Source: Chloroflexota bacterium (lineage in GTDB: Bacteria > Chloroflexota > Anaerolineae > UBA4142). Taken from it: a DNA stretch of 64,000 bases. Position numbers and translations under genes: made by a program. The notes below the pieces were generated by a model. That model had not been told where the DNA came from, ran no database searches, and worked only from the letters and a program-made list of their open reading frames with translations. Location: contig JAMCQI010000019.1 in NCBI GenBank assembly GCA_023381515.1, positions 16,001 through 80,000 of the forward strand, read 5' to 3'. Of this stretch, positions 17,786 through 25,970 are shown piece after piece. Numbering within the stretch: position 1 is the first letter of the stretch; each line of letters opens with the position of its first letter.

Positions 17786-17870
17786 AGGGTCAGGCTGGGT
17801 CCGAGGAAAGAACGGGTGCGTCCGTCGACGCCTTTCGGACAGGGATGCAGATGCAAAGGAGAAAGTGACA

Positions 17871-18110
17871 ATGTTCGGAGGATATGGCATGGGGATATTT
17901 GGAATCGGTATGCTCTTTATGTTAGCATTTTGGGCATTAATCATCGTGGGTGTCATCTGGCTCATCATGACGCTCATCCGGGGTTCGACCGCGGGGCCGG
18001 CTCCCACTTCGCCGGCCGGCCAGCCCTCGCTCGATATCCTCAAGACGCGCTATGCCAAAGGTGAGATCACGAAAGAGCAGTTCGATCAGATGAAAAAAGA
18101 TCTGGGATAA
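17871..18110 (+). CDS. SHOCT domain membrane protein, short form
   Basis: This 79-aa protein has one membrane helix (MLFMLAFWALIIVGVIWLIM), a Pro/Ala linker and a SHOCT motif SLDILKTRYAKGEITKEQF nearly identical to that of the preceding gene. AAAGGAG precedes the ATG; a GTG six bases upstream is an alternative start. The pair looks like a duplication and probably shares the promoter at 17261. Confidence 0.85.
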   Translation: MFGGYGMGIFGIGMLFMLAFWALIIVGVIWLIMTLIRGSTAGPAPTSPAGQPSLDILKTRYAKGEITKEQFDQMKKDLG

Positions 18111-18125
18111 TGTAAATACTTGCTA

Positions 18126-19106
18126 TTATACGCTGGCGACTGCAAAGCCGCCCCAGGCGCGCTTCCCTTCCGTCTCGTGCCCTAGCATGCGGTACTCACA
18201 GAGTTCCAGGCCGGCGGACCGAAGAAACTCGGCGAGGCGCTCCTTTGCGGGCGGCGTGCTGTCGATCCCGAATTTCAGCGGCTCCCCGGCGGCCTTGGTC
18301 GCCGCTCTGGCAAACCGCCAATAGAGAGATGGCGACAGGAGCGACTCGTCCGTGTAATAGTCGAACGCGACGATGCTCCCTTTGGCCGTGCCGGCGATTT
18401 TTTGCAGCGTAGCCTCGACGGCTTGCCGGTCGAGGTACATCGTCACACCTTCCCACACGAAGAGTGCCGATTTCGCAAGATCGAAACCCGCGTCGACGAG
18501 TTTGGTGAGCCAGTCCTCTTTTTCGAAATCGGCGCTGACGAAGGTGACGCGCGATCCCTTCGAATCGATGCCGGCCTTGTCCAGTGCCTCGCGCTTGATC
18601 GTTTGCGTCTTGGGAGCATCGACCTCAAAGGAGCGCACCCCCGAGTTTTCGGGCAGGCGGAACGCGCGCGTGTCGAACCCCGCGCCCAGGATGACGAACT
18701 GGGTGATGTTGGGGAGATATCGCTCGACAACACTATCGAAGAAGGCCATTCGGCCGGCCGCCTCGGCCTGCGGCGGAATATCGCCTTCGTATGGATAGCG
18801 ATAAAGGGCGGGTACATAACCGGTCACTCGGTATCCGAACAGCACGGAGACACTGGTCAGGTGCACGGCCAGGGGCGAGATGCCCGGCAGCACCATCAGT
18901 AGACGATTTGATGCTTCATCCCGCCGCGTGCCCAGGTTGTGCAAGCCCCAGCGCCCGACCAGCGGTGCTTGGGCTGTGGAGGACACGCCCGACCTGCGCC
19001 CGCTGACCAGGATCTTGCCGACCCAGATCACATAGCCGATCAGCGTCACAGGGAAGAGCAAAACGTTGAGAATGCCGTAGACGATCGCTCTGACCGTATT
19101 GCTCAT
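18126..19106 (-). CDS. SAM-dependent methyltransferase, LCMT/TIGR00027 type
   Basis: The 326-aa protein has an N-terminal membrane-like stretch (VLLFPVTLIGYVIWVGKILV), then the family motifs RMAFFDSVVERYLP, VILGAGFDTRAFRL and SFEVDAPKTQTIKREAL, followed by VWEGVTMYLDRQAVEATL. This matches the leucine-carboxyl-methyltransferase-like family often annotated TIGR00027, whose substrates are mostly unknown. The start lies four bases after the stop of the TetR regulator gene, so the two form an operon and the regulator probably controls this enzyme. Confidence 0.87.
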   Translation of the reverse strand: MSNTVRAIVYGILNVLLFPVTLIGYVIWVGKILVSGRRSGVSSTAQAPLVGRWGLHNLGTRRDEASNRLLMVLPGISPLAVHLTSVSVLFGYRVTGYVPALYRYPYEGDIPPQAEAAGRMAFFDSVVERYLPNITQFVILGAGFDTRAFRLPENSGVRSFEVDAPKTQTIKREALDKAGIDSKGSRVTFVSADFEKEDWLTKLVDAGFDLAKSALFVWEGVTMYLDRQAVEATLQKIAGTAKGSIVAFDYYTDESLLSPSLYWRFARAATKAAGEPLKFGIDSTPPAKERLAEFLRSAGLELCEYRMLGHETEGKRAWGGFAVASV

Positions 19107-19110
19107 TTCC

Positions 19111-19845
19111 TCACTCCTTTTCTTGGTTGACCTCGCCTCGGCCGCGCGCCGCGGCTTTCTGCTGCTCCTTTGCTTGCATCGCCTGCTTCAGTTGCGTGAT
19201 CACTCTCGCTACGACACGGCGCATGATCGCCTTGCCGGCCTTACTGTTGCCGCCACCCGCGGGGGTCAGATAGCGATCCATCATGTCGGCGAGCGTTTCC
19301 ATGACAATGTCATAGGGGGGAAGCTGATCCGCCGGTTTCCACTCGGCGATCGTCAGTTGTCCATAGCCGAGCATCTCGAGAATGTGCGCGGCCACGCCGG
19401 TGTCGACGTCCTTGCGGATCACCCCGGCCTTTTGCAGCGAGCGCAGCAGCTCTGGCACGATTGGACCGGTCTGTATCCACGAAAAGAGATTGTCCCGTCG
19501 GCGCAAATAGCTTCCGACGATGCGCGGGTCGCGGCGCATCAAGGCGGCGATCAAAGGGCGGCGGTTCACGGCGGACAGGGTCGCGCGGTAATAGCCGCCG
19601 ACCGTGCCGCCGCGCGGGTCGCCCTCGACCAGCTCCAGCCATGTCCTGGCATACTCGAGATATTCGCGATAGATGAGCGCCTCAAAGAGCTCGTCTTTCC
19701 CCTTAAAGTAGTTATAGAGCGTCCCCCGGCTCACGCCCGCCTCATCGGCGACGTCGCCCATGGTCGTCTTGTCGTAGCCGTGAAGGACGATCCGCGCCAC
19801 TGCAGCGTCCAAAATCTGCTGCAGGCGTTCGTCGCTATCAGCCAT
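19111..19845 (-). CDS. TetR/AcrR family transcriptional regulator
   Basis: The 244-aa protein has a typical N-terminal helix-turn-helix (ILDAAVARIVLHGYDKTTMGDVADEAGVSRGTLYNYFKGKDELFEAL) at residues 10-56 and a helical ligand-binding region behind it. The Lys/Gln/Ala-rich C-terminus (KQAMQAKEQQKAAARGRGE) is longer than usual. It heads an operon with the LCMT-type methyltransferase, and a palindromic operator lies 25 bp upstream of its start, consistent with autorepression. Confidence 0.92.
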   Translation of the reverse strand: MADSDERLQQILDAAVARIVLHGYDKTTMGDVADEAGVSRGTLYNYFKGKDELFEALIYREYLEYARTWLELVEGDPRGGTVGGYYRATLSAVNRRPLIAALMRRDPRIVGSYLRRRDNLFSWIQTGPIVPELLRSLQKAGVIRKDVDTGVAAHILEMLGYGQLTIAEWKPADQLPPYDIVMETLADMMDRYLTPAGGGNSKAGKAIMRRVVARVITQLKQAMQAKEQQKAAARGRGEVNQEKE

Positions 19846-19869
19846 TAGTCATCCTCGCCGCGCCGGTGT

Positions 19870-19901
19870 GAACACATTGAACAAATACTGTCAACGTGTT
19901 C
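19870..19901 (-). promoter_or_regulatory. TetR operator (32-bp inverted repeat)
   Basis: GAACACATTGA (19870-19880) and TCAACGTGTTC (19891-19901) form an 11-bp inverted repeat with one mismatch around a 10-bp spacer. On the minus strand it includes a TTGACA that could be the -35 box, so bound repressor would block the promoter. Confidence 0.7.
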
Positions 19902-19953
19902 ATTCTACGACAAAACGGACGCACTGTCAAGAAACGCAAGAAAGCAAGTTCAT

Positions 19954-20003
19954 GAAAAAAGAAACCTCCTGGTCAGCCAGCCTCACCGGCTGCGCCAAGA
20001 GGT
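19954..20003 (-). terminator. Intrinsic terminator for the solute-binding protein gene
   Basis: On the minus strand ACCTC...GAGGT, GG/CC and CAGCC/GGCTG form a stepped stem followed by TTTCTTTTTT. It lies about 100 bp past the stop at 20105. Confidence 0.65.
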
Positions 20004-20045
20004 CCCTCACGTTTCAGACTTCGCGTTCTTACGCTATATGCTTCC

Positions 20046-20110
20046 CGCCTCAGGCTCCACGTTCTACCCCTGACGTTCCACCCCTCACGCCTCACGTTTC
20101 GCGTTTACTC
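20046..20110. repeat. C/T-rich ACGTT-type short-period repeat
   Basis: Imperfect tandem units such as CTGACGTTCCACC, CTCACGCCTCACG and TTTCGCGTTTACTC overlap the 3' end of the solute-binding gene. The same style recurs at 32308-32366, 39908-39990 and 53897-53982. Confidence 0.55.
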
Positions 20111-21244
20111 TTGCTTCGGATGAACCTGCGTGAACGCGCCTTCCTTCACCTGGAACACATAGACGTGCTGCTCTTTGAGATCTCCGTTTGCGTCATAGGT
20201 CACGTGGCCGACGAGTGTATTCATGTCGAGTCCGCGAATCGCGTCGGAAACCTTGGCCACGTCGAAGCTCCCCGCTTTCTGGACGCCGGCGGCGAGCACG
20301 GCGAGCGCGCTGTAACCGGGAACGCTGTAGGTATCGGGGTTGCGCGAATCCACTGCTTGATATTCTTGCCACCACTGCTTGTCGGCCACTACCTTCGGGT
20401 CCGGCGTAATCGCGCCGACATAGGCGCCCTCGCTCGCGGGCGCCGCCTCGTCCACAAATGTGGAATTGAAGCATCCGTCGGAGCAAATGAACTTGGCGGT
20501 GACTCCCGCATCCCGCAACTCGGGCAGCAAGACATACCCTTCGGTCTCATAGCCGGCGAGAAAGACGACGTCCGGCTGTGCGTTCTTGATCGTGGGTATG
20601 AAGGAAGCGTAAGTGGGCGCGGCCTCGGGTATCTTGACGACGGCCGCGGCAGGATGCCCCAACCCCTGGAGCGCTGTTGTCATCTGATCGCGCAATCCGT
20701 TTCCGTATTCATTGTCCGCGTGGACGACGACGATTCGCTGCCCCCCCAGTTGCTCGACGATGAACTTGGCCAGCGCGGGGCCCTGCGCCGCATCCGTCGC
20801 GTTCACCCGGAAAAAGTTGCGAAAACCCTGCTTCGTGAGCGACACCTCCGAGGCGGTGGGCGTAATGACGACGAGCGGCAGGTCCTTGTAAATCTGCATC
20901 GCAGCCAAAGTCTGGCCGCTGTTCAGGTGCCCGATCACCCCGATGATTTTGGTGCCCTGCTTGACCGCATCGGCGATTTCTTGTGCTTTGGCCTTCGCCG
21001 TGTCGGAATCCGCCGCATCGTCCTGTCCGACGACATTCACCTTATATCCCAGCAGTCCTCCCTGTTTGTTAAGCTGGTCAGCCTCCAGCTTCACGCCGCC
21101 CAGGACGGTCTGCCCCCCATTCGCCTGTGCTCCCGAGAGGGGCACGACCACATAAACGGTGACCTCCCCTTTCGGCGTCGGATTGGTTGAACACGCGCTC
21201 GCAAAGAGAGCAAGAAACGTTAGTACGAAAAGGACCTTTCTCAT
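20105..21244 (-). CDS. Branched-chain amino acid type ABC transporter substrate-binding lipoprotein
   Basis: The 379-aa protein starts with a lipoprotein signal (MRKVLFVLTFLALFASAC; lipobox ASAC), then the LivK-like periplasmic fold: VVVPLSGAQANGGQTVLGGVKL, IIGVIGHLNSGQTLAAM, PTASEVSLTKQGFRNFFR, DNEYGNGLRDQM and DVVFLAGYETEG. It should sit outside the membrane and bind an amino acid or related small solute. No LivH/M/G/F permease or ATPase genes are nearby, so it is an orphan that may serve a distant transporter or a signalling role. The ATG at 21244 is favoured over the longer frame at 21259 because the signal peptide begins there. Confidence 0.88.
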   Translation of the reverse strand: MRKVLFVLTFLALFASACSTNPTPKGEVTVYVVVPLSGAQANGGQTVLGGVKLEADQLNKQGGLLGYKVNVVGQDDAADSDTAKAKAQEIADAVKQGTKIIGVIGHLNSGQTLAAMQIYKDLPLVVITPTASEVSLTKQGFRNFFRVNATDAAQGPALAKFIVEQLGGQRIVVVHADNEYGNGLRDQMTTALQGLGHPAAAVVKIPEAAPTYASFIPTIKNAQPDVVFLAGYETEGYVLLPELRDAGVTAKFICSDGCFNSTFVDEAAPASEGAYVGAITPDPKVVADKQWWQEYQAVDSRNPDTYSVPGYSALAVLAAGVQKAGSFDVAKVSDAIRGLDMNTLVGHVTYDANGDLKEQHVYVFQVKEGAFTQVHPKQE

Positions 21245-21318
21245 CCTATGACTCCACATTGGGCATGCATTGTGTGACGAGCGGCGAGCTCAAATCTGAT
21301 TGCTCAGAACCAAGCGGA

Positions 21319-21340
21319 GACCCCGCGTTTTTGGCGGGGC
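21319..21340. terminator. GC-rich hairpin between the membrane-module end and the solute-binding gene
   Basis: CCCCGC/GCGGGG pairs around a TTTTTG-type loop. There is no clear T tract, so it is only a possible weak terminator. C/T-rich ACTGCCTTCTGCC units follow at 21345-21415. Confidence 0.35.
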
Positions 21341-21419
21341 GCCTTCTGCTTACTGCCTTCTGCCTTCTCTCCTCCGCTCCCTTGCACCTCTGCCCCCTCT
21401 GCTCCCCCGACTTCATCCT

Positions 21420-22229
21420 TCATCCTTTGCTGCGGTACACCTCGTCCATGGCATCTTGGAGCGAGGTGAGCTGGGCGATCTGGTCGGCAACGTCGCTTCG
21501 CAGTCGTTGGGCGTGGCCGTCCTGGATATCGTCTTTCGACCCGATCAGAACGAGCTGCGAGTATACGGTTCCCAAAGCGGTCAAAGTGGCCGTCAGCTGC
21601 AAGTCGGCCTGCGCCATCGTATGCGTCAGTTTTTCCAAGTTCTGCCACTGCTCTTGCTTGGACGCGAGCGCCTGCTTCGCCTGTTCCTTCACCGCCGGGT
21701 CCGTCTCTTGTGCTACCCGCGCGTTCAATTCACGCAGGGTTGCGGGCGTCGATGCCACATCCTGCTTGATCATGTCGTCGCCTTCGAACGAATCCAGGCG
21801 TTGGGCGAGGCGAAAGATCTGGGCGATCCAATCCGAGATGCCCGCGATGGACTCCTCCAGATGCTGATGCAAGATCCCCGGTTCGCTCTGCCGCAGCAGC
21901 TCTTCAATCCGGCTCCGGTAATTCAGCGCCCGTTCCACTTCCGCGCGGTATTTGGGCGATTTGATGACTCCCGGGTTGAATTCCTCACGGAACATGTCCG
22001 CGACGACGCGCGCGCCGGTATTGACATCGCTGATGCTCGTGTAAATGATCAGCGCTTCGGCCACGCCGCCGAGAGTGAGCCAGTACCACCACTGCCATCC
22101 GTCGAATGGCTGCGGCACAAAATAGACCAGGAGGATGGTGAGGGCAATGGTGGCGGCGCTCTCCCAGCGGAAGATGGCATAGGAGAGAATGGCCGACCAT
22201 GCGCGTTTGCGAATGTTAGAGTCTGACAT
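21420..22229 (-). CDS. Two-helix membrane protein with long coiled-coil domain (PspA/VWA module)
   Basis: The 269-aa protein has two membrane helices (TIALTILLVYFVP and WWYWLTLGGVAEALIIYTSI) at about residues 20-62. A long, helical, Gln/Asp/Leu-rich cytosolic part of about 200 residues follows, likely coiled coil. I recognise no domain. Its position, two bases after the stop of the VWA gene, makes it the last member of the pspA operon. The layout (membrane hairpin plus helical domain) recalls XpaC-like partners of PspA/TelA systems, but I see no sequence proof. The ATG at 22229 is chosen because the region upstream in frame overlaps the VWA gene. Confidence 0.7.
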   Translation of the reverse strand: MSDSNIRKRAWSAILSYAIFRWESAATIALTILLVYFVPQPFDGWQWWYWLTLGGVAEALIIYTSISDVNTGARVVADMFREEFNPGVIKSPKYRAEVERALNYRSRIEELLRQSEPGILHQHLEESIAGISDWIAQIFRLAQRLDSFEGDDMIKQDVASTPATLRELNARVAQETDPAVKEQAKQALASKQEQWQNLEKLTHTMAQADLQLTATLTALGTVYSQLVLIGSKDDIQDGHAQRLRSDVADQIAQLTSLQDAMDEVYRSKG

Positions 22230-22231
22230 GG

Positions 22232-23887
22232 CTAAAAGTATGACGAAAGAATCTTGTACAGCTTGCGGATCGTGTCGGGGTCTGCACGGCGCGCCTGCCC
22301 CCCCGTCGCCTCGGCGATGCTCGTCAGCACGTTGAGGTCGGCGTCGCTTCCGTAAGCGATGCAAAAGACCACGACCGGCACGCCCTTTTGATTCCCTTGC
22401 TTCAGTTTCTGGGTCAGTCCGCTCAGGTTGAGTGAGGACGCATTCTCGATCCCATCGGTCATGACCACGATCGCATTGATGCGGTCGCGCTCGGCCCGCT
22501 GCTGCAAATTGTCATAGGCGTACGCGACGGCGTCAAAGAGGCCCGTCCGGCCGTTCGCGCTCAGTCCGTCCACATGCGCTTTGAGCGCGTCGCGATTTGT
22601 CATCACATCCTGGAGCGGGACGGTTCCGTAGACGGTCGTGGAAAACGGCACCATGCCTACTCGATCGCTCTCCCCTTGGACCTGGTCGAGGAACGTGTTC
22701 AGCGCGCTCTTGGTCTCGGTGAGCTTGTCCCCCTCCATACTACCCGAGGTGTCCACAACCAGAAAGATGTTCGCCGGCCGCTTGGTCAGGTACCAGGCCG
22801 ATTGCACCACATCCAGCACGGCCGGACTCGGCATCTGCAGTGTCGTCTGCGGTTGCGTGGGGTCCACCCCGTTTTCTGCGCGAATCGGTGAAGCGGGGTC
22901 GTCGAGCCGCATGTTGAGGTCCACCGGGCGATAGCCGTACTGAAGGACAAGCTTTTGTATCTCGGGCGAAATCACGTAATCCCGCAAGCGGCTGTAGACC
23001 AGGCGCTGGTTATCCGTCAAGCCCGGTTGTTCGAGCAGCGCGAGAGGATGGTCCTGCCACAGCGTTCCCTCGGAAGGATAGATCGCGGTGAGCTTGTTCT
23101 GCGACTTGCTGTTCACGTAGACGACCATGCGCTCAGAGACGACGAACGCGTCTAGATAGTTGCGCCCTTTGGCGAGCACCTGGTCGATCGTGGCCTGCTC
23201 CCCTTCGCCATAATAGCGCACCGTCTTTTCGAGCGCGGCCACATAGTCGAGCGTCGCGCGGGCCTTGGCGTCCTCTTCCGTCAGGTTGCGGGTCTTGCCG
23301 GCTCCCGCATAGAATTCGGCCAGGGTCGCCAGCAGGCCGCTCGCCGAGCTGGTGGACGGATGGCTCCAGCGAAAGTTGGAATCGCTTTTCGCTTTGGCGA
23401 GCAAGTCCTGCCAACCGAGCGCCTTTTGCGGGTAACCGAGTGAAGCGGCCGTATCACTCCACATGGCGATGACGATGGGGGTGACGGCAAAGCGCGTGGA
23501 CTCGCCGACGAGCGGGCGATCGAGACCTTGATCGATTTGCGAGAGCCAGAAAGACGAGTCGGGGCTGACGGCGGTGAACTGACCCGCGCGAGCCGCATCG
23601 ACAATGTCGGCAGCTTCCATCTTGGTCGCGACGACTGTCATCGGGAGGCCCTTGGGAGTCTTGAAGCCGGCGCGGTTAAAGCGGGCGACGACGTCCTGCA
23701 TCAAGGCGTCTTTTTCCGGCGAATACGCGAGCTGCAAGGTCGCGGCCGACGGGGTGGGTGTCTCGGAGCCGGCCGAACTCAGCCACGCGACCATTCCGCA
23801 GGCGAGGAGGATGCCTCCTACCACAAGGACGAGGAGGCTGACGAGCGCACAGCCATTGGCAGGATTGAGAGCGGGATGACGTTTCAT
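22232..23887 (-). CDS. Membrane-anchored solute-binding fold fused to a VWA domain
   Basis: The 551-aa protein has an N-terminal membrane anchor (LVSLLVLVVGGILLACGMVAWL), then a bacterial solute-binding fold of about 300 residues (TLQLAYSPEKDALMQDVVARF through the RPVDLN segment). From about residue 373 it has a VWA domain with a complete MIDAS start, D379-T-S-G-S, followed by VVMTDGIENASS. The binding part has no matching transporter, so the fusion probably senses or scaffolds ligand- and metal-dependent protein interactions outside the membrane. It is the fourth gene of the regulator-pspA module and lies nine bases after the related solute-binding gene. Confidence 0.85.
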   Translation of the reverse strand: MKRHPALNPANGCALVSLLVLVVGGILLACGMVAWLSSAGSETPTPSAATLQLAYSPEKDALMQDVVARFNRAGFKTPKGLPMTVVATKMEAADIVDAARAGQFTAVSPDSSFWLSQIDQGLDRPLVGESTRFAVTPIVIAMWSDTAASLGYPQKALGWQDLLAKAKSDSNFRWSHPSTSSASGLLATLAEFYAGAGKTRNLTEEDAKARATLDYVAALEKTVRYYGEGEQATIDQVLAKGRNYLDAFVVSERMVVYVNSKSQNKLTAIYPSEGTLWQDHPLALLEQPGLTDNQRLVYSRLRDYVISPEIQKLVLQYGYRPVDLNMRLDDPASPIRAENGVDPTQPQTTLQMPSPAVLDVVQSAWYLTKRPANIFLVVDTSGSMEGDKLTETKSALNTFLDQVQGESDRVGMVPFSTTVYGTVPLQDVMTNRDALKAHVDGLSANGRTGLFDAVAYAYDNLQQRAERDRINAIVVMTDGIENASSLNLSGLTQKLKQGNQKGVPVVVFCIAYGSDADLNVLTSIAEATGGQARRADPDTIRKLYKILSSYF

Positions 23888-23896
23888 TGCGCCCCC

Positions 23897-25078
23897 TTAA
23901 TGCGCTGCCACGTTCAGATCGAACCAGCGCAGCAGCGCCTGGAGGGTATCTCGATCAGGCGGTTGCATGCGGGTCGTGCGCGGCACGACCACCATTGCCC
24001 CCTGGTCCTTCCACTTGGCGAACAGGGTGTCGCTGCCCGAAATAGAGACGTCGGTATTCGCAGGGCGCAGTCCGAGCGCGAGGGCCTCTTGCTGAACGGC
24101 TGGAGATAGTAGGTACTTTTCAAACTGGAGGGCGGCATTCTTTTCGGCCGCGCTCGTCTCCGACCCCATCCAGATCGTAAACGGAAAGTCGAACCAGGTC
24201 AGATACTTTGGGTATACGATCACAAGCGGGTCCGACCAGCGGGTTTGAATGCCGTTCATGTTGACGAGCAGGTCGCTTTCCAGCAATTGGCCGCCGTCTC
24301 CCACGGAATAGCCAAAGAGTGCGAGGTCTTCGACCGAATAGGAGCTGAGGCTCGAAAAGTCGGTGACCGAGCCCATGAGCTCTTTGAGCCACTGTTGAAA
24401 TTTCGGGTCCGTCACGTCGGCGGTCGCGATGCTCGTCTTGTCATAGTACTCCCCGGCCGCGGCGACCATGGCGAGGAGACCCGCGGCGTTCTTGCGCGGG
24501 TTGGGCACGACCAGCTTGAAATAGCCCCAGCTCGCCTGCCCCCCGAGTTCCGGCCAACCTCCTTTGGCGGTCGCCGCGTCGTGAATCGCCTGCCAGTCAA
24601 TCGTGCCGTATTTGGCCTGCAGAACGCGCGCGCGGCTCGAATAAATGCCCCAGGAGAAGAGAGAGGTCGCGAGCGGTCGGGCACGGTATTCGCCGTCGCT
24701 CAGGAAAATATCGCGCCCCAATTTCTCACTGTAGGTCGCGTTCACGAGTTCCACGAGGTAGCGGCTGTCCGGAATCCAGACGGTCGGGACGGGATCGAAT
24801 TCGCCGCGGTCCCATTTGCCGAGAGCGGTCACGCTGTCCATCGGCGTCACGGTCAAGACGATGGCGCGCCCGTCCTGGGTGTGCTTTTCGGCGTTGAATT
24901 TCTGCGCCGCTTCCTGGATCCACGGCTCCACCGGCAGCGCGCTCACGATGCGCACTTGCAGAGGTCCCTGCGTTGTCGTGGGCACGCTGCCGCTCAGACG
25001 TTGAGCGGCAATCCCGATGCCGACGATGGCGAGCGCGACAAAAACAACCGCAAAAAAGATCACGCGAGTGCGATTCAT
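23897..25078 (-). CDS. Membrane-anchored solute-binding-like protein (PspA/VWA module)
   Basis: The 393-aa protein has an N-terminal membrane helix (VIFFAVVFVALAIVGIGIAAQ) without a lipobox. A type II periplasmic-binding fold follows: LQVRIVSALPVEPWIQEAAQKFN, FDPVPTVWIPDSRYLVELVN, and a C-terminal FDFPFTIWMGSETSAAEKNAALQF segment. It resembles the binding half of the downstream VWA fusion, so the two probably arose by duplication. No permease is present. Its ribosome-binding site (GGAGAGG) lies within a palindromic GC-rich repeat at 25084-25130. Confidence 0.78.
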   Translation of the reverse strand: MNRTRVIFFAVVFVALAIVGIGIAAQRLSGSVPTTTQGPLQVRIVSALPVEPWIQEAAQKFNAEKHTQDGRAIVLTVTPMDSVTALGKWDRGEFDPVPTVWIPDSRYLVELVNATYSEKLGRDIFLSDGEYRARPLATSLFSWGIYSSRARVLQAKYGTIDWQAIHDAATAKGGWPELGGQASWGYFKLVVPNPRKNAAGLLAMVAAAGEYYDKTSIATADVTDPKFQQWLKELMGSVTDFSSLSSYSVEDLALFGYSVGDGGQLLESDLLVNMNGIQTRWSDPLVIVYPKYLTWFDFPFTIWMGSETSAAEKNAALQFEKYLLSPAVQQEALALGLRPANTDVSISGSDTLFAKWKDQGAMVVVPRTTRMQPPDRDTLQALLRWFDLNVAAH

Positions 25079-25083
25079 AAGCT

Positions 25084-25130
25084 TGTACCTCTCCCCCGCC
25101 CCCTCCCCGGTCAAGGGAGGGGAGCAAGGG
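25084..25130 (-). repeat. Palindromic CCCTC/GAGGG intergenic element
   Basis: On the minus strand it reads CTCCCCTCCCTTGACC then GGGGAGGGGGCGGGG and GAGAGG. The same element, with loop variation, occurs at 54661-54698 inside a glycosyltransferase gene. Here it lies between pspA and the solute-binding gene and supplies that gene's Shine-Dalgarno. Confidence 0.65.
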
Positions 25131-25138
25131 GCGTGGTC

Positions 25139-25816
25139 TTAGGCCAGTCCGAGTTTCTTTTTGCGTTCGGCGAGCTGGGTATCTAACGTGTGGCGCTCGA
25201 GCAGTTCGTCCATCTGCGCGTCGAGGCGCGAGGACTGCATCTCGGAGCGGGCGGAAGCCTTGTCAAGGCGGCCGCGAATGCTGTCCGCGAGCCGGGCAAT
25301 GTCCTGGTCGCCGGATCCGATGAGGTTGTCGAGCGACTGCATCGTCTTGGTCGTCAGCTCTTTCGAGCGGGCAAGATCAAGCAGGGCCTGCAATTCCTCG
25401 CGCTCTTGCTTGACGGTCGTCAGCTTGGCTTCGAGCTTGAGTTTCGCGTCGAGCAGCTGTTGGTACTCGGACTGCTGCCGCTCGTACTGCTGTTTGTACG
25501 TTTCGGCCAGTCGCTGGGTCGAGTTCAGCTTGCTCTGTGCGGCGACCGCAAGGTCTTCCTTGCCCTCCTTGAGCATGAGGTCGATGTTGCGGTCCAGTTC
25601 CTCGCCCTTGGTGGTGAATTCATCATACTTGCGGTGGAGGGTTTTTACCTCGCCGCCAATCGTCGCCGCGGCATCCTCAAGATCCTCCAAGTTGTGCTCC
25701 ACCTGGCGGATATACTCGTCAATAACCGCGAGCGAGTTCTTTTTCAGCGCTTCGTCGACCAGCGAATGCAAGTTGGCGGCAATCAACGTCTGGACTTTTT
25801 CGAGTAGGCCGGCCAT
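25139..25816 (-). CDS. pspA: PspA/IM30 family protein
   Basis: The 225-aa protein begins with the PspA amphipathic helix (AGLLEKVQTLIAANLHSLVDEALK) and continues as a nearly uninterrupted coiled coil (LEDLEDAAATIGGEVKTLHRKY and on). This matches the ESCRT-III-like PspA/IM30 family, which coats and stabilises the inner membrane under stress. The ATG at 25816 is preceded by AAGAGGAGG. It is the first gene of a four-gene operon whose other products are membrane-anchored solute-binding, VWA and coiled-coil proteins. A -10 TATACT and an 11-bp-phased direct repeat lie just upstream. Confidence 0.9.
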   Translation of the reverse strand: MAGLLEKVQTLIAANLHSLVDEALKKNSLAVIDEYIRQVEHNLEDLEDAAATIGGEVKTLHRKYDEFTTKGEELDRNIDLMLKEGKEDLAVAAQSKLNSTQRLAETYKQQYERQQSEYQQLLDAKLKLEAKLTTVKQEREELQALLDLARSKELTTKTMQSLDNLIGSGDQDIARLADSIRGRLDKASARSEMQSSRLDAQMDELLERHTLDTQLAERKKKLGLA

Positions 25817-25844
25817 GGTTTCCTCCTCTTTTGAATCTCGCGCC

Positions 25845-25910
25845 AGTATAAATGAGTAAGGGGTGAGAATCCTGACATTCGACTGACAATCCGGCGCCAA
25901 CCGCCTGACC
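25845..25910 (-). promoter_or_regulatory. pspA operon promoter with phased CTGACA direct repeats
   Basis: On the minus strand a -10 TATACT occupies 25845-25850. Upstream, CTGACA copies (plus-strand reading) start at 25872 and 25883, 11 bp apart, and CTGACC starts at 25905, a further 22 bp away. Such phased direct repeats are the usual target of OmpR/PhoB-type winged helices, and the adjacent regulator gene encodes one. Confidence 0.55.
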
Positions 25911-25925
25911 ATTTATCGGTCAGGC
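25903..25925. terminator. Hairpin between the regulator gene and pspA
   Basis: A perfect eight-pair stem GCCTGACC/GGTCAGGC with a seven-base loop. It lacks a T tract and overlaps the third CTGACC repeat, so it may be an operator rather than a terminator. Confidence 0.4.
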
Positions 25926-25930
25926 TACCG

Positions 25931-25970
25931 AACTATGGAACTATTCAACTATCAAACTATGCAACTAACT
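25931..25970. repeat. AACTAT-type short-period repeat
   Basis: Consecutive units GAACTATG, GAACTATTC, AACTATC, AAACTATG, CAACTAAC overlap the end of the regulator gene. Same family as 543-652 and 36178-36202. Confidence 0.6.

Noticed and set aside
19099..21190. Plus-strand frames of 249 and 440 aa opposite the TetR and LivK genes
   Set aside because: Shadows; the minus-strand proteins have clear motifs and a signal peptide.
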